Below, in pieces: positions 19,612 to 26,416 of a stretch of DNA of 40,478 bases. The stretch lies in NCBI GenBank assembly GCA_902765215.1, contig CACWZA010000016.1, forward strand, positions 1 to 40,478. Reading direction: 5' to 3'. The stretch comes from an uncultured bacterium (GTDB lineage Bacteria > Cyanobacteriota > Vampirovibrionia > Gastranaerophilales > Gastranaerophilaceae). The notes under the pieces are model-generated. The model was given only the letters and a program-made list of their open reading frames with translations. It was not told the DNA's origin and ran no database searches. Positions within the stretch are counted from its first letter, which is position 1, and the number at the start of each line of letters is the position of its first letter. The position numbers were made by a program, and so were the translations under genes.

Positions 19612-19926
19612 ATGTACATGGAAGAAGAAGATCTCGAGCTCAAAAAAGTCGGGTTAGAACTGATGTTCTTAACCCCTGAAAAGTATGACAACGAGGAGGG
19701 TATAACTGCCGTCGAGTTGTCTAAACTTGTTGAATTACCGTTGGAAACGGTAAAACGGAAACTGGCTATCCTGAAAGAAAAAAGTATTGTGCGTGTAAAA
19801 GGTAACAACCCCAAATTTTGGCTATTTGATGAATACAATTTTCAAAGAATGGACGAGGATGATGAAGTATTCATGCTCCTCTGCAGTTTTGACGATGTCG
19901 ATTTCGACAGATATTTTTCGTATTGA
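19612..19926 (+). CDS. Small winged-helix-like regulator
   Basis: A protein of 104 residues. Residues about 28-68 (ITAVELSKLVELPLETVKRK, then an ILKEKSIVRVKG wing) have the helix-turn-helix plus beta-wing layout of MarR/ArsR-like DNA-binding proteins. The tail is very acidic (MDEDDEVFMLLCSFDDVDFD). Two ATGs lie close together (19612 and 19618). An extended -10 (TGATATTAT, 19597-19605) would start transcription at about 19612, so either the first ATG is used without a leader or the second with almost none. No partner gene is obvious; the strand is shared with the giant gene upstream. Confidence 0.6.
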   Translation: MYMEEEDLELKKVGLELMFLTPEKYDNEEGITAVELSKLVELPLETVKRKLAILKEKSIVRVKGNNPKFWLFDEYNFQRMDEDDEVFMLLCSFDDVDFDRYFSY

Positions 19927-19950
19927 TTAGGGGGAAATAAAAAGCAGTAA

Positions 19951-19976
19951 CCTCTCCGCGGGAGAGGGATGTTTTT
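19951..19976 (+). terminator. Hairpin with T-run after the winged-helix gene
   Basis: CCTCTCC (19951-19957) pairs with GGAGAGG (19961-19967) around a three-base loop, followed shortly by GTTTTT. It could end transcription of the small regulator gene. The T-run is short and four bases away from the stem, so strength is uncertain. Confidence 0.5.
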
Positions 19977-20000
19977 ATATATTTACCTCTAAACAGTAAT

Positions 20001-20165
20001 TTATGCTCTGCGAAGCAAGTCAGACAATTTTACATCTTTGCTTGCAATAGAACCTTTATTGATTGAAAAGTCGTCTTGCTTGTCACGGAACTGAGATAAG
20101 CCGACTTTTGAGCTATTAGTGTCGATAAATAACGCGTTTTGGATAAATGTAACAAATTTCTTCAT
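20001..20165 (-). CDS. Small unknown protein, 54 aa
   Basis: The reading frame begins MKKFVTFIQNALF and ends KDVKLSDLLRRA. It is preceded by AGGAGA six bases before the ATG, a near-perfect ribosome binding site, and its upstream region is AT-rich. It fills an otherwise empty 390-base gap. The N-terminus is weakly amphipathic rather than a signal peptide, and there is no Cys. It resembles no family I know; a short secreted or precursor peptide is possible but only a guess. Real coding is supported by the ribosome binding site and position, not by homology. Confidence 0.55.
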   Translation of the reverse strand: MKKFVTFIQNALFIDTNSSKVGLSQFRDKQDDFSINKGSIASKDVKLSDLLRRA

Positions 20166-20260
20166 GATAGTTCTCCTAAATTTTATTATATTGATTTATT
20201 TTTGTCATGTATCATTCAAAGATATGAAATTATATCTGATAACAATTTAATCTTATCTCT

Positions 20261-20290
20261 TTAACAGTTCATTAGCGGTTATGCTATAAT
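20261..20290 (+). promoter_or_regulatory. Promoter of the helical-repeat gene
   Basis: TTAACA (20261-20266) and TATAAT (20285-20290) are separated by 18 bases, a good housekeeping-sigma promoter. Transcription should start near 20297, which rules out the in-frame TTG at 20291 and points to the TTG at 20318, with GGAGAG at 20305-20310. Confidence 0.65.
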
Positions 20291-20317
20291 TTGAGAAGTA
20301 AATATGGAGAGATAAAT

Positions 20318-21025
20318 TTGAAATCTGACTATGAACAAACCTTAGATAAAAACTTTAATAAAGCTTTGGAGCTTTGTTCAGGTTCATATACAAACGAAGA
20401 TTTAATAAAACTTCTGAAAGACGGCAATATTCCTGAAAAACAGTTTGCCGCTTTAGAGATTACGGAATTAAATTCTGAAAAAGATGCAGAAATATTTCTC
20501 TCTAACCTGATTAACTGTGACGGCAAAATCAGAGAGGCAGTTGCGCAAAAGTTCTCGGAATTTGTTTCAAACGAAAAATATCGTGAGTACTTTTCTAATT
20601 ACCCTGACATATTGGCTAAATCAACGATTGATATAAATGCTAATATTTCACGAATGGTTATAGAAAGTCTTGCACTAATGAGCGATTTCGCCGATTTTGG
20701 AAAAACATACACCCAAAACCTGATTTCTTATATAGAAGAAGCCTTTGACGGGCTGAGTAAAATTGTATTCAGGGATAAAAAGTATACAATCAACAAACAA
20801 CTGTTCAAGTTATACTGGTGCTTAGAGGGGCTTTGTAACTTCTCACAATATGTAGACGAGGATACCTTACTTGATATACTTGAAAAATCACTTGAACAGA
20901 CAGAATATACGGTAAGGGAAAAAGTTGCGCAAATCGTTGTAAAACAAGAGTCAAAAAAGTTTGTGCCTATAAGAGAAAAACTAAAATCTGACTCAAACTA
21001 CTATGTAAAAAATATTATAAAATAG
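20318..21025 (+). CDS. Helical-repeat (HEAT-like) protein
   Basis: A protein of 235 residues from a TTG start, chosen because GGAGAG lies seven bases upstream and the promoter -10 at 20285-20290 leaves no room for an earlier start. Sequence is almost all amphipathic helix with alternating hydrophobic positions (for example KQFAALEITELNSEKDAEIF, then LINCDGKIREAVAQKFSEFV and TVREKVAQIVVKQ), the appearance of HEAT/armadillo repeats used as protein-binding scaffolds. No catalytic motif or membrane segment is seen. The phosphatase-like gene begins 45 bases downstream on the same strand, so the two may form an operon. Confidence 0.7.
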   Translation: MKSDYEQTLDKNFNKALELCSGSYTNEDLIKLLKDGNIPEKQFAALEITELNSEKDAEIFLSNLINCDGKIREAVAQKFSEFVSNEKYREYFSNYPDILAKSTIDINANISRMVIESLALMSDFADFGKTYTQNLISYIEEAFDGLSKIVFRDKKYTINKQLFKLYWCLEGLCNFSQYVDEDTLLDILEKSLEQTEYTVREKVAQIVVKQESKKFVPIREKLKSDSNYYVKNIIK

Positions 21026-21070
21026 CACTTAACCACCGCAAATTTTATCTTGTTTGGGCATTATATCAGT

Positions 21071-21868
21071 ATGAGAATCTCACCTGTTTGTACAAACATG
21101 AATATTAAATTCAGAGGGAATGATGATGATGTCATTGCCTATGATGATGCTATTTCACAAGAGCGCAGGCAATTAATTCGTGAAGATTACGAATATCAGA
21201 CAATGCCGTATTACAGTATTTATGAAAAAGAGCCGAGACTGGACGAGTATCAGCTAAAAAACATGCTTAATTTCTTTATGAATAAGCCGAAGCCAGTCGA
21301 TGGGGATGTTATGTCCGAACTGCCTTTATATAATGTGCACAACATTTCTACAAGTAGCAGATACCGTCCTAACAATTACAGAGGGTCAACCCTTTATGAT
21401 TCACCCGACTGGGTTTTTGACAAACTGAAAGAAGCGGGAATAAAGACGGTTATAAACTTTGGCGATTACGGCAATTCATATAAAGAAAAGGTCGAAAGAA
21501 ACGGTCTGAATTACTTCGATTTTGATATGAATTATTTTGTTTTGGATAACTATGTAGCCGATGCAGAACGGGTAAAACGCAAAGACAGAGTTGTAGAGTT
21601 TATTCAACAAATGCAAAAAGAATACAATTATATGGGCTGTGAATGTGGAACATCCAAGACAGATATGGCAGTTTATCTAAATACTCTTTTTAACCCGCAG
21701 GTTAAGGGATACTGCAAGATTTATTCACCGAATGCTGTGGGCTCCGTTCCAAATATAGCGGCAGATGTCTATGAACATCTGACTCCTGAAGATAAGGAAA
21801 AGATGGGGTGGACACCTGAGTTTGAGGATAGAGTTAAGGACAAACTTTCAAAACTTTTGGATGATTAA
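21071..21868 (+). CDS. Tyrosine/dual-specificity phosphatase-like protein with altered P-loop
   Basis: A protein of 265 residues from the ATG at 21071; an in-frame TTG at 21050 is less likely. The leader (MRISPVCTNMNIKFRG) ends in F-R-G, as in other proteins here. Residues about 101-127 (YRGSTLYDSP, LKEAGIKTVINF) match the opening strand and helix of PTP-like phosphatases. C190-E-C-G-T-S-K-T197 aligns with the C-x-x-G-x-x-R-[ST] P-loop, except that the phosphate-binding Arg is Lys (K196) and the preceding His is Gly. Either activity is reduced, or it is a phosphate-binding pseudo-enzyme. The candidate nucleophile is C190. There is no signal peptide. Confidence 0.7.
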   Translation: MRISPVCTNMNIKFRGNDDDVIAYDDAISQERRQLIREDYEYQTMPYYSIYEKEPRLDEYQLKNMLNFFMNKPKPVDGDVMSELPLYNVHNISTSSRYRPNNYRGSTLYDSPDWVFDKLKEAGIKTVINFGDYGNSYKEKVERNGLNYFDFDMNYFVLDNYVADAERVKRKDRVVEFIQQMQKEYNYMGCECGTSKTDMAVYLNTLFNPQVKGYCKIYSPNAVGSVPNIAADVYEHLTPEDKEKMGWTPEFEDRVKDKLSKLLDD

Positions 21869-21905
21869 AAAGAGCATTTTTGAGCGGATATAACGGAATG
21901 GTTTA

Positions 21906-21934
21906 TTGACATGCCCCTATCTCCATGTTAAATT
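21906..21934 (+). promoter_or_regulatory. Promoter of tRNA(CAT)
   Basis: A consensus TTGACA at 21906-21911 is followed after 17 bases by TAAATT at 21929-21934. The tRNA begins 15 bases later. The spacing and -35 are typical of a housekeeping-sigma stable-RNA promoter. Confidence 0.7.
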
Positions 21935-21948
21935 AAGTTTACAGGTTT

Positions 21949-22020
<72 letters not shown>

Positions 22021-22023
22021 AAT

Positions 22024-22053
22024 AAAAAAGACGGACTTTTGTCCGTCTTTTTT
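22024..22053 (+). terminator. Intrinsic terminator of tRNA(CAT)
   Basis: GACGGAC (22030-22036) pairs with GTCCGTC (22041-22047) around a TTTT loop, flanked by A6 on the left and T6 on the right. This is a strong, symmetrical terminator directly after the tRNA. Confidence 0.85.
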
Positions 22054-22090
22054 ATTTTTGCGAGGTTGCATACCGCTCTAAAATCAGAGG

Positions 22091-22244
22091 GGTGAGAACC
22101 ACAAAACGGAGTTTTGTCTAGGTTCGAGCGGATTTGCGTACGTATTGAGCACTGCGTAAGCAGTACGAAATTCGGATAGCGAGCAGATGGAGTTGACAGG
22201 TACGAAGTACCGAAAACGACACTCTGCGAGCGTGGAGCAAATCC
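22091..22244 (+). repeat. tRNA-linked structured repeat module, copy 1
   Basis: A 154-base non-coding stretch of nested inverted repeats. GAACC (22096-22100) pairs with GGTTC (22121-22125) and encloses a 7-bp stem (22101-22107 with 22111-22117). GGATTTGC (22130-22137) pairs perfectly with GCAAATCC (22237-22244), enclosing two small hairpins, at 22151-22164 and 22199-22211. The order GATGAGAACC-like block, hairpin, GGTTCGAG, GGATTT-TGCGTA recurs in copy 2 at 25793-25953 on the other strand. Short minus-strand reading frames cross it, but they look like by-products of the repeats. Confidence 0.75.
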
Positions 22245-22249
22245 AAGAC

Positions 22250-22275
22250 AACCCCTCCGGGCCCAAATAAAAAAG
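22250..22275 (+). repeat. Exact copy of the tRNA(CAT) 3' end
   Basis: These 26 bases are identical to 22005-22030, covering the T-loop end, the T-stem 3' side, the acceptor 3' side, the discriminator and the start of the terminator. No 5' part of a second tRNA precedes it; the structured module lies there instead. This resembles the target duplication left by elements that integrate at tRNA 3' ends. Confidence 0.85.
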
Positions 22276-22299
22276 GCGATCAATAGTTCGCCTTTTTTA
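22270..22299. terminator. Terminator after the tRNA 3'-end copy
   Basis: GGCGA pairs with TCGCC around an eight-base loop, with A6 on the left and T6 on the right. It works on paper in both directions and would also stop the minus-strand gene that ends at 22323. Flanking bases match the first terminator at 22024-22053, suggesting it was copied with the tRNA end and then diverged. Confidence 0.7.
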
Positions 22300-22322
22300 T
22301 TTATACGAGTTTTATATCCGAT

Positions 22323-23621
22323 CTAAAACCCGAACGGGTGCTCTTTATGGTATTTCATCATTGCCCTTAACCCGTCGAATTTGTCCTTTAAATCCGAAAG
22401 TCGTTCCTTAAACATTCTCGGGACTATCTCTATCTTTTCAGGTGAGAAAATCACCAGCTGTTTTTGGTTGGTGCCGATGACCTCATTTATATCAGGGGTA
22501 AACAGTCCGCCAAACAAACCGCCCCCTGCTTTTACTCCCTTTGGAATGTATGCGGCATCGTAACCTGCAGATTTGAATGCCTGCTGCATCAGACACTCGA
22601 CCATTGCACTTTTAACTTCAGAATCCATCTTTTCAAGGCCTTCTTTCCCAAGTCGTTCCACATAGAACTGAGAAAGTCCCTGATGAATAAACCTGTGAGC
22701 ATCCTCAGACACAAGTGCAATTTTTGCATCGCTATCCAGTTTTACAGGGATAATGCTCCCCTCAAGTCCTGAAAAGCTCGCCGCAACCCTCGCATCAGGG
22801 GTAGTATAAATTCCTGCCCCGAGTTCTCGTCCGCTGCTTGAGAGCTGCTTGCTTGCATACGGAGTAAACCCCGATTTATAAATCGCATTGCCCTTTTTTG
22901 TCCCGTGGAAGAACACCCCGTCATTTGGCAGAATATCCTGCGGGCAGTCTTTTATATGGTCACGCAAGTGAAAACTATAAGTATTACTAAAGGTTGAAAA
23001 CTTGCTTTGGAACTCCCAGTCCGCATCACCTAACCCTTTGTAAATAGTTTCTATTTCTTCTCTGTTTGCATCAGCAAACTCTTTGCTCGCATCAGTTTTC
23101 CGCTTAACACCTTTCTTTAAATCTTCTTCAATCTTTTCAAAATGCTTATCAAGTCGTTTGCGTATGGTTTTTACTGCCTGCGGTATCTCAGAATCCTCAG
23201 GCAAGCCCTTTTCTGCGATATATTTATCAAGTTCTTCGAGTTTTTCTTCAAAATCACATCTGTGTTCAGGTTTCTTAAACAGTTTCAAAACATCGTCAAA
23301 CGAGGTTTTATAATCACCTTTTTTATCAATAAGCTCCTGTGCAACCTTTTTACCTTCTTCATAGGCCTTATTAACAATGTGGTCATTTCCTCTGAGCACC
23401 TTAGCCGCCTTCGCAGGGTTTCTGCCAATCATATAAGCAAGCGATAACCCGCTGACTACAGCACCCCAAATCGCTGTACCGATTGCAACTTTTTTGAGTT
23501 TGTTGTTCGATTTGATTTCTACCGTATCTTTCCCTTTTCCGAGAAATGCTCTTTGGGTCTGATTGTTACCCGTTGATAACTCTGCATTTTGTCCTGCATG
23601 TGTTTGTTTAATCGGTTCCAT
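22323..23621 (-). CDS. Putative ADP-ribosyltransferase-fold protein
   Basis: A protein of 432 residues from the ATG at 23621, chosen for GAGGAA nine bases upstream; an in-frame ATG at 23669 has none. Residues about 40-67 include one hydrophobic segment (KVAIGTAIWGAVVSGLSLAYMI), then about 150 residues of charged helix. The C-terminal part has FFHGTKKGNAIYKSGF (H239), GAGIYTTPDARVAASF (Y272) and NQKQLVIFSPEKIEIV (Q388). These fit the three strands of the PARP/diphtheria-toxin-type fold, in which His and Tyr hold NAD and the third position is usually Glu; here it is Gln. The assignment rests on motif order, so activity is uncertain. It has a single-gene layout. Confidence 0.7.
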   Translation of the reverse strand: MEPIKQTHAGQNAELSTGNNQTQRAFLGKGKDTVEIKSNNKLKKVAIGTAIWGAVVSGLSLAYMIGRNPAKAAKVLRGNDHIVNKAYEEGKKVAQELIDKKGDYKTSFDDVLKLFKKPEHRCDFEEKLEELDKYIAEKGLPEDSEIPQAVKTIRKRLDKHFEKIEEDLKKGVKRKTDASKEFADANREEIETIYKGLGDADWEFQSKFSTFSNTYSFHLRDHIKDCPQDILPNDGVFFHGTKKGNAIYKSGFTPYASKQLSSSGRELGAGIYTTPDARVAASFSGLEGSIIPVKLDSDAKIALVSEDAHRFIHQGLSQFYVERLGKEGLEKMDSEVKSAMVECLMQQAFKSAGYDAAYIPKGVKAGGGLFGGLFTPDINEVIGTNQKQLVIFSPEKIEIVPRMFKERLSDLKDKFDGLRAMMKYHKEHPFGF

Positions 23622-23712
23622 ATAAATAAATTCCTCAGCCTTTATCCTACAATAATATAACGCTTTCATTTTAACAAATTTGCTAGTATATGGAGTAATG
23701 TAAAGTTACAGT

Positions 23713-23746
23713 AAAAAAGGTATAAACAGAACACCCCGTTTATACC
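23713..23746 (-). terminator. Terminator of the GT39-type gene
   Basis: A nine-base stem, GGTATAAAC (23719-23727) with GTTTATACC (23738-23746), is followed on the minus strand by T6. It lies 34 bases after the stop of the glycosyltransferase gene. Confidence 0.75.
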
Positions 23747-23779
23747 CTTCTTAAACCTTTACCAATCACGCCATACAGA

Positions 23780-25267
23780 CTATACATGTTTTGGCGGAAT
23801 AATCACATACCAGAATTTGAATTTCTTCGTTTTTCCGATTTTGTTTTTTATTTCAAACTTACATTTGATTACATTTAATTTATAATCCTTTGGCAATATA
23901 ATTCCTGAATATTCAACCTGTCCTATGGCTTCTTTTTTAGTTTCACCAATAATTATTGCGCCATATTTATCAATATCGGCAGGTTTCACCCATGGGTTTT
24001 CGTAACCAAAGGTTTCCAAAATAACCGTTGTCGGACGCGGATTATACTCTTTGATTTTATAAACATATCTGCCGTCACCACCAATATATTTTAACGGAGC
24101 ATTATTTGTTGCCGCATCCCATTTACTGTTCATTTCAGGGATAATTTGCTGATACGGGAACCCCATGTGAAGTTTCGTCTGCAGAAGTGAGAACAACAGC
24201 ATAGAAATAAGCCATATCAATGTCAGTGAGCATACCCATTTATACACAAACATAAATGTATCTTTATTAAATTTAACAGGGAACTGGTAAAATAACAAAA
24301 GCCCAAAAAAGCTAACCATCATAGACCCCCACATGCCCATAACTCTTGTGTTTGATACTGCACCCATCAAAGACTGGAATATAATCGGCAAAAAGCAAAG
24401 AATCCAGACAAAAGCAATGCCTGATTTGTTTTCTTTAAACACACTTATGTTTTTTGCCTGCAGAGCAGCAAAACCAAACAACAGAATACACGGAAGAACT
24501 GATAACACCTGATCAATTATGAATTTAACAGGGAAAAAGATTCGTCCGAATTTTATCATAAAAGCAGGTGTGTTATGAAGTGATACTTCCGTTCTGTCAA
24601 ACATATACGCAAAAGAAAAGAAATCATGCTGAATCAGCCAAATGATATGCGGTAATATAACAACAGAACCACATAACACCGAAATATACACGCCTTTATG
24701 CTTAAAACAATCTCTTCTGTATATAAGTAAATAAATGAAGAGCGCTAAAAACAGAAAGATTACCTGATATTTTGTAAGTGCACCGAGCGCTGAAGTTATC
24801 CCAAACAAAACCCAGTCAGTCGTTTTTTCAGTTTTTAAAGATTTATAGAAATAATATGCAATCATAGGCCATAGAGCCATAGAGAGAATATTACAGTTAA
24901 AGTTTTCATAAAATAATGTGTATGTATAGTAGTAACAAGGCACCATAACTAAAGATGCACAAGCAGCAACTTCCTCATCCAGTAAAAGTTTTGAGAGTTT
25001 GTATATAAAAAGGAAACCGACGGTAACACACAAAGCGCCAAGAAAATATGCGGCAAAATCATGTTGTCCGAACAAGTGATAAAACCCGCCCATTAGCCAT
25101 CCGGAAAGAGGGGGATGCTTGTTTGTACCAAACTCAACTAACTCGCCCCACGATATTGCTTCGAGTGCATCGTCGCCCATAACATTGCGGGTGAGTCCGA
25201 TAATACTCCATGCAATTATATTTATTACCAAAAACAAATAATATAGCGTTTTCTTAGACTGCTCCAT
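23780..25267 (-). CDS. GT39-type integral membrane glycosyltransferase
   Basis: A protein of 495 residues with about 10-11 membrane helices and a soluble C-terminal domain of about 110 residues. The first periplasmic loop has GDDALEAISWGELVEFGTNKHPPLSGW; this acidic pair followed by a HPPL block is typical of ArnT/PMT-like enzymes (PF13231 group), which move a sugar from a polyprenyl-phosphate carrier to lipid or protein outside the membrane. The acceptor and sugar cannot be told from sequence. The HTH gene starts 42 bases downstream of the start of this gene on the same strand (its stop at 25309), so they are probably co-transcribed in the order regulator, then transferase. Confidence 0.85.
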   Translation of the reverse strand: MEQSKKTLYYLFLVINIIAWSIIGLTRNVMGDDALEAISWGELVEFGTNKHPPLSGWLMGGFYHLFGQHDFAAYFLGALCVTVGFLFIYKLSKLLLDEEVAACASLVMVPCYYYTYTLFYENFNCNILSMALWPMIAYYFYKSLKTEKTTDWVLFGITSALGALTKYQVIFLFLALFIYLLIYRRDCFKHKGVYISVLCGSVVILPHIIWLIQHDFFSFAYMFDRTEVSLHNTPAFMIKFGRIFFPVKFIIDQVLSVLPCILLFGFAALQAKNISVFKENKSGIAFVWILCFLPIIFQSLMGAVSNTRVMGMWGSMMVSFFGLLLFYQFPVKFNKDTFMFVYKWVCSLTLIWLISMLLFSLLQTKLHMGFPYQQIIPEMNSKWDAATNNAPLKYIGGDGRYVYKIKEYNPRPTTVILETFGYENPWVKPADIDKYGAIIIGETKKEAIGQVEYSGIILPKDYKLNVIKCKFEIKNKIGKTKKFKFWYVIIPPKHV

Positions 25268-25308
25268 AGTAAAACTCCTCTCTAAACTGATGTAAAAGAG
25301 AAAAGGAT

Positions 25309-25590
25309 TTAATTTAATCCTGAAATGGTAAAATCATCACCCAATTTATCTTTTACTTCACTTAATAAAGCAATTGGATCAATGCCTAATCCTTCAGCAA
25401 TTTTCCAAATACTTGAGACTTTTACATCATGCACGAGCCCTTTTTCTATCAAACGCCACGCATCTTTATGCATAGAACACTCCGCAGAAATCCTGTATAT
25501 AGTTTTCTGCTGTTGAGTTCTATATGTTTTTATTATTTCACCAAGCACCTGAACAAGCCTACTGGTGGCATTTTTGCTAAAACTTTTCAT
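25309..25590 (-). CDS. XRE-type helix-turn-helix regulator
   Basis: A protein of 93 residues. Residues about 10-75 have the layout of a Cro/C1-type domain: RLVQVLGEIIKTYRTQQQKT, then YRISAECSMHKDAWRLIEKG for the turn and recognition helix, then VKVSSIWKIAEGLGIDPIAL. It is likely a transcriptional regulator of the membrane glycosyltransferase that follows it, or of itself. The N-terminus (MKSFSKNATSRLV) is short and basic. No DNA target is visible. Confidence 0.8.
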   Translation of the reverse strand: MKSFSKNATSRLVQVLGEIIKTYRTQQQKTIYRISAECSMHKDAWRLIEKGLVHDVKVSSIWKIAEGLGIDPIALLSEVKDKLGDDFTISGLN

Positions 25591-25706
25591 AATAAAATTT
25601 TAGTGCTTAATTGGCTTTGATAGACGGTTACAATCATCTATTAAAACGAAATATACGTTATCAACATAGCAACGTTTTATATTAGTTTAGGTTGGGGAAA
25701 CCACAT

Positions 25707-25785
25707 AAGGTGGGATTGCGGGTCAACTGCACCCTCGCATTAAACGGAACCGTTCGCACTAAAAACAAAATTTTATAAGGTGGGA
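25707..25785 (-). repeat. Two partial copies of the tRNA-Ser 3' end
   Basis: AAGGTGGGATT at 25707-25717 and AAGGTGGGA at 25777-25785 repeat the 3' end of tRNA-Ser at 26018-26028. Between them lie small inverted repeats, including AACGG/CCGTT at 25743-25754. The copy at 25777 is 241 bases from the tRNA end, nearly the same offset as for the tRNA(CAT) copy (245). No gene is visible between 25591 and 25785. Confidence 0.6.
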
Positions 25786-25792
25786 CTGTATC

Positions 25793-25953
25793 GGATTATT
25801 GCTTCACACTACGCAGTCGCTCTCTTCATTTTGCCAAAGCAAAATTGTCGTTCGCTATGCTTCGTGCTACTTCGAGTTAGGCACTTCGTGCCGTCACTCT
25901 ACGCAAAATCCTCTCGAACCCAGATAAGACTTCGTCTTATTGGGTTCTCATCC
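25793..25953 (-). repeat. tRNA-linked structured repeat module, copy 2
   Basis: Read on the minus strand, this matches copy 1: GATGAGAACCC, a hairpin, TGGGTTCGAG, GGATTTTGCGTA, a run of small hairpins, then GAAGCAATAATCC. GAACCCA (25916-25922) pairs with TGGGTTC (25941-25947) and encloses ATAAGAC/GTCTTAT with a three-base loop. The inner stem differs in sequence from copy 1 but still pairs. Further stems are GGCAC/GTGCC (25880-25892) and ATTTTGC/GCAAAAT (25828-25845). The module lies downstream of tRNA-Ser in the same orientation as the tRNA. Confidence 0.75.
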
Positions 25954-25971
25954 TCCTGAATCAAAAATAAT

Positions 25972-26006
25972 AAAACACCCATAGCCAAATGGCTACGGGT
26001 GTTTTA
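25972..26006 (-). terminator. Terminator of tRNA-Ser
   Basis: A long stem with AACACCC-x-TAGCC pairing to GGCTA-x-GGGTGTT across an AAAT loop and one mismatch, with A/T runs on both sides. It follows tRNA-Ser directly on the minus strand. Confidence 0.8.
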
Positions 26007-26012
26007 TAAATT

Positions 26013-26102
26013 CGGAGAAGGTGGGATTCGAACCCACGGTGCAGATTGCTCCACACAACACCTTAGCAGGGTGCCGCCTTAAGCCTACTCGGCCACTTCT
26101 CC
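26013..26102 (-). tRNA. tRNA-Ser (anticodon GCT)
   Basis: On the minus strand the acceptor GGAGAAG (26102-26096) pairs with CTTCTCC (26020-26014), with G26013 as discriminator. A long variable arm (TTGTGTGGAGCAATCTGCAC region) marks a class II serine tRNA. The anticodon loop CTGCTAA gives GCT, reading AGC and AGU. The T-arm is GTGGG/CCCAC with loop TTCGAAT. No CCA is encoded. Confidence 0.95.
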
Positions 26103-26179
26103 TTCTCGGCTCTGCCCATGCTTTTATTTTAGCATAAAACATTTTTTTTACAAACCGTTTACGCTAATACCCCAAGCAA

Positions 26180-26205
26180 AACAAAAAGCGAACCGAAGTC
26201 CGCTT
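26180..26205 (-). terminator. Terminator of the 51-aa gene
   Basis: On the minus strand AGCGGAC pairs with GTTCGCT (one G-T) around a TTCG tetraloop and is followed by TTTTTGTTTT. It lies about 57 bases after the stop at 26261 and supports real transcription of that small gene. Confidence 0.7.
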
Positions 26206-26260
26206 CTAAATAACTCTCAATAATCTTACTAAATCGATAGACCTTAATAAATTGAATACC

Positions 26261-26416
26261 TTACTTCACGGCAACCAATTTGTTCTGAACACCGACTTCG
26301 GCATTCATTCTCCTTGCATTTGCCATAGCTGAGGATCGGCGTTTCTTAGCTCCTCTAAGTATGTATTCTACGCCACTGAAAGTATTACATGTTGGTATTT
26401 CAACTTTCTTTAACAT
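26261..26416 (-). CDS. Small basic unknown protein, 51 aa
   Basis: The reading frame begins MLKKVEIPTCNTFSGVEY, has a basic middle (LRGAKKRRSSAMANARRM) and ends QNKLVAVK. AAAGGACG lies about six bases before the ATG, and a tetraloop terminator follows the stop, so it behaves as a complete small gene. The one Cys and the Arg/Lys cluster could mean nucleic-acid binding or a cleaved precursor peptide, but no family is recognised. It occupies part of the region between tRNA-Ser and the HExxH gene; 26417-26704 otherwise shows no gene I can support. Confidence 0.6.
   Translation of the reverse strand: MLKKVEIPTCNTFSGVEYILRGAKKRRSSAMANARRMNAEVGVQNKLVAVK

Noticed and set aside
22060-22250. Possible CRISPR array because of repeated hairpins
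   Set aside because: The repeats are inverted, of different sequence and unequal spacing; there are no direct repeats with regular spacers and no cas genes.
22323-25590. Possible integrated genomic island between the two tRNA genes
   Set aside because: Genes between them show no integrase, transposase or phage proteins, and the two tRNA genes face different directions with different 3' ends, so the segment is not bounded by matching att sites.
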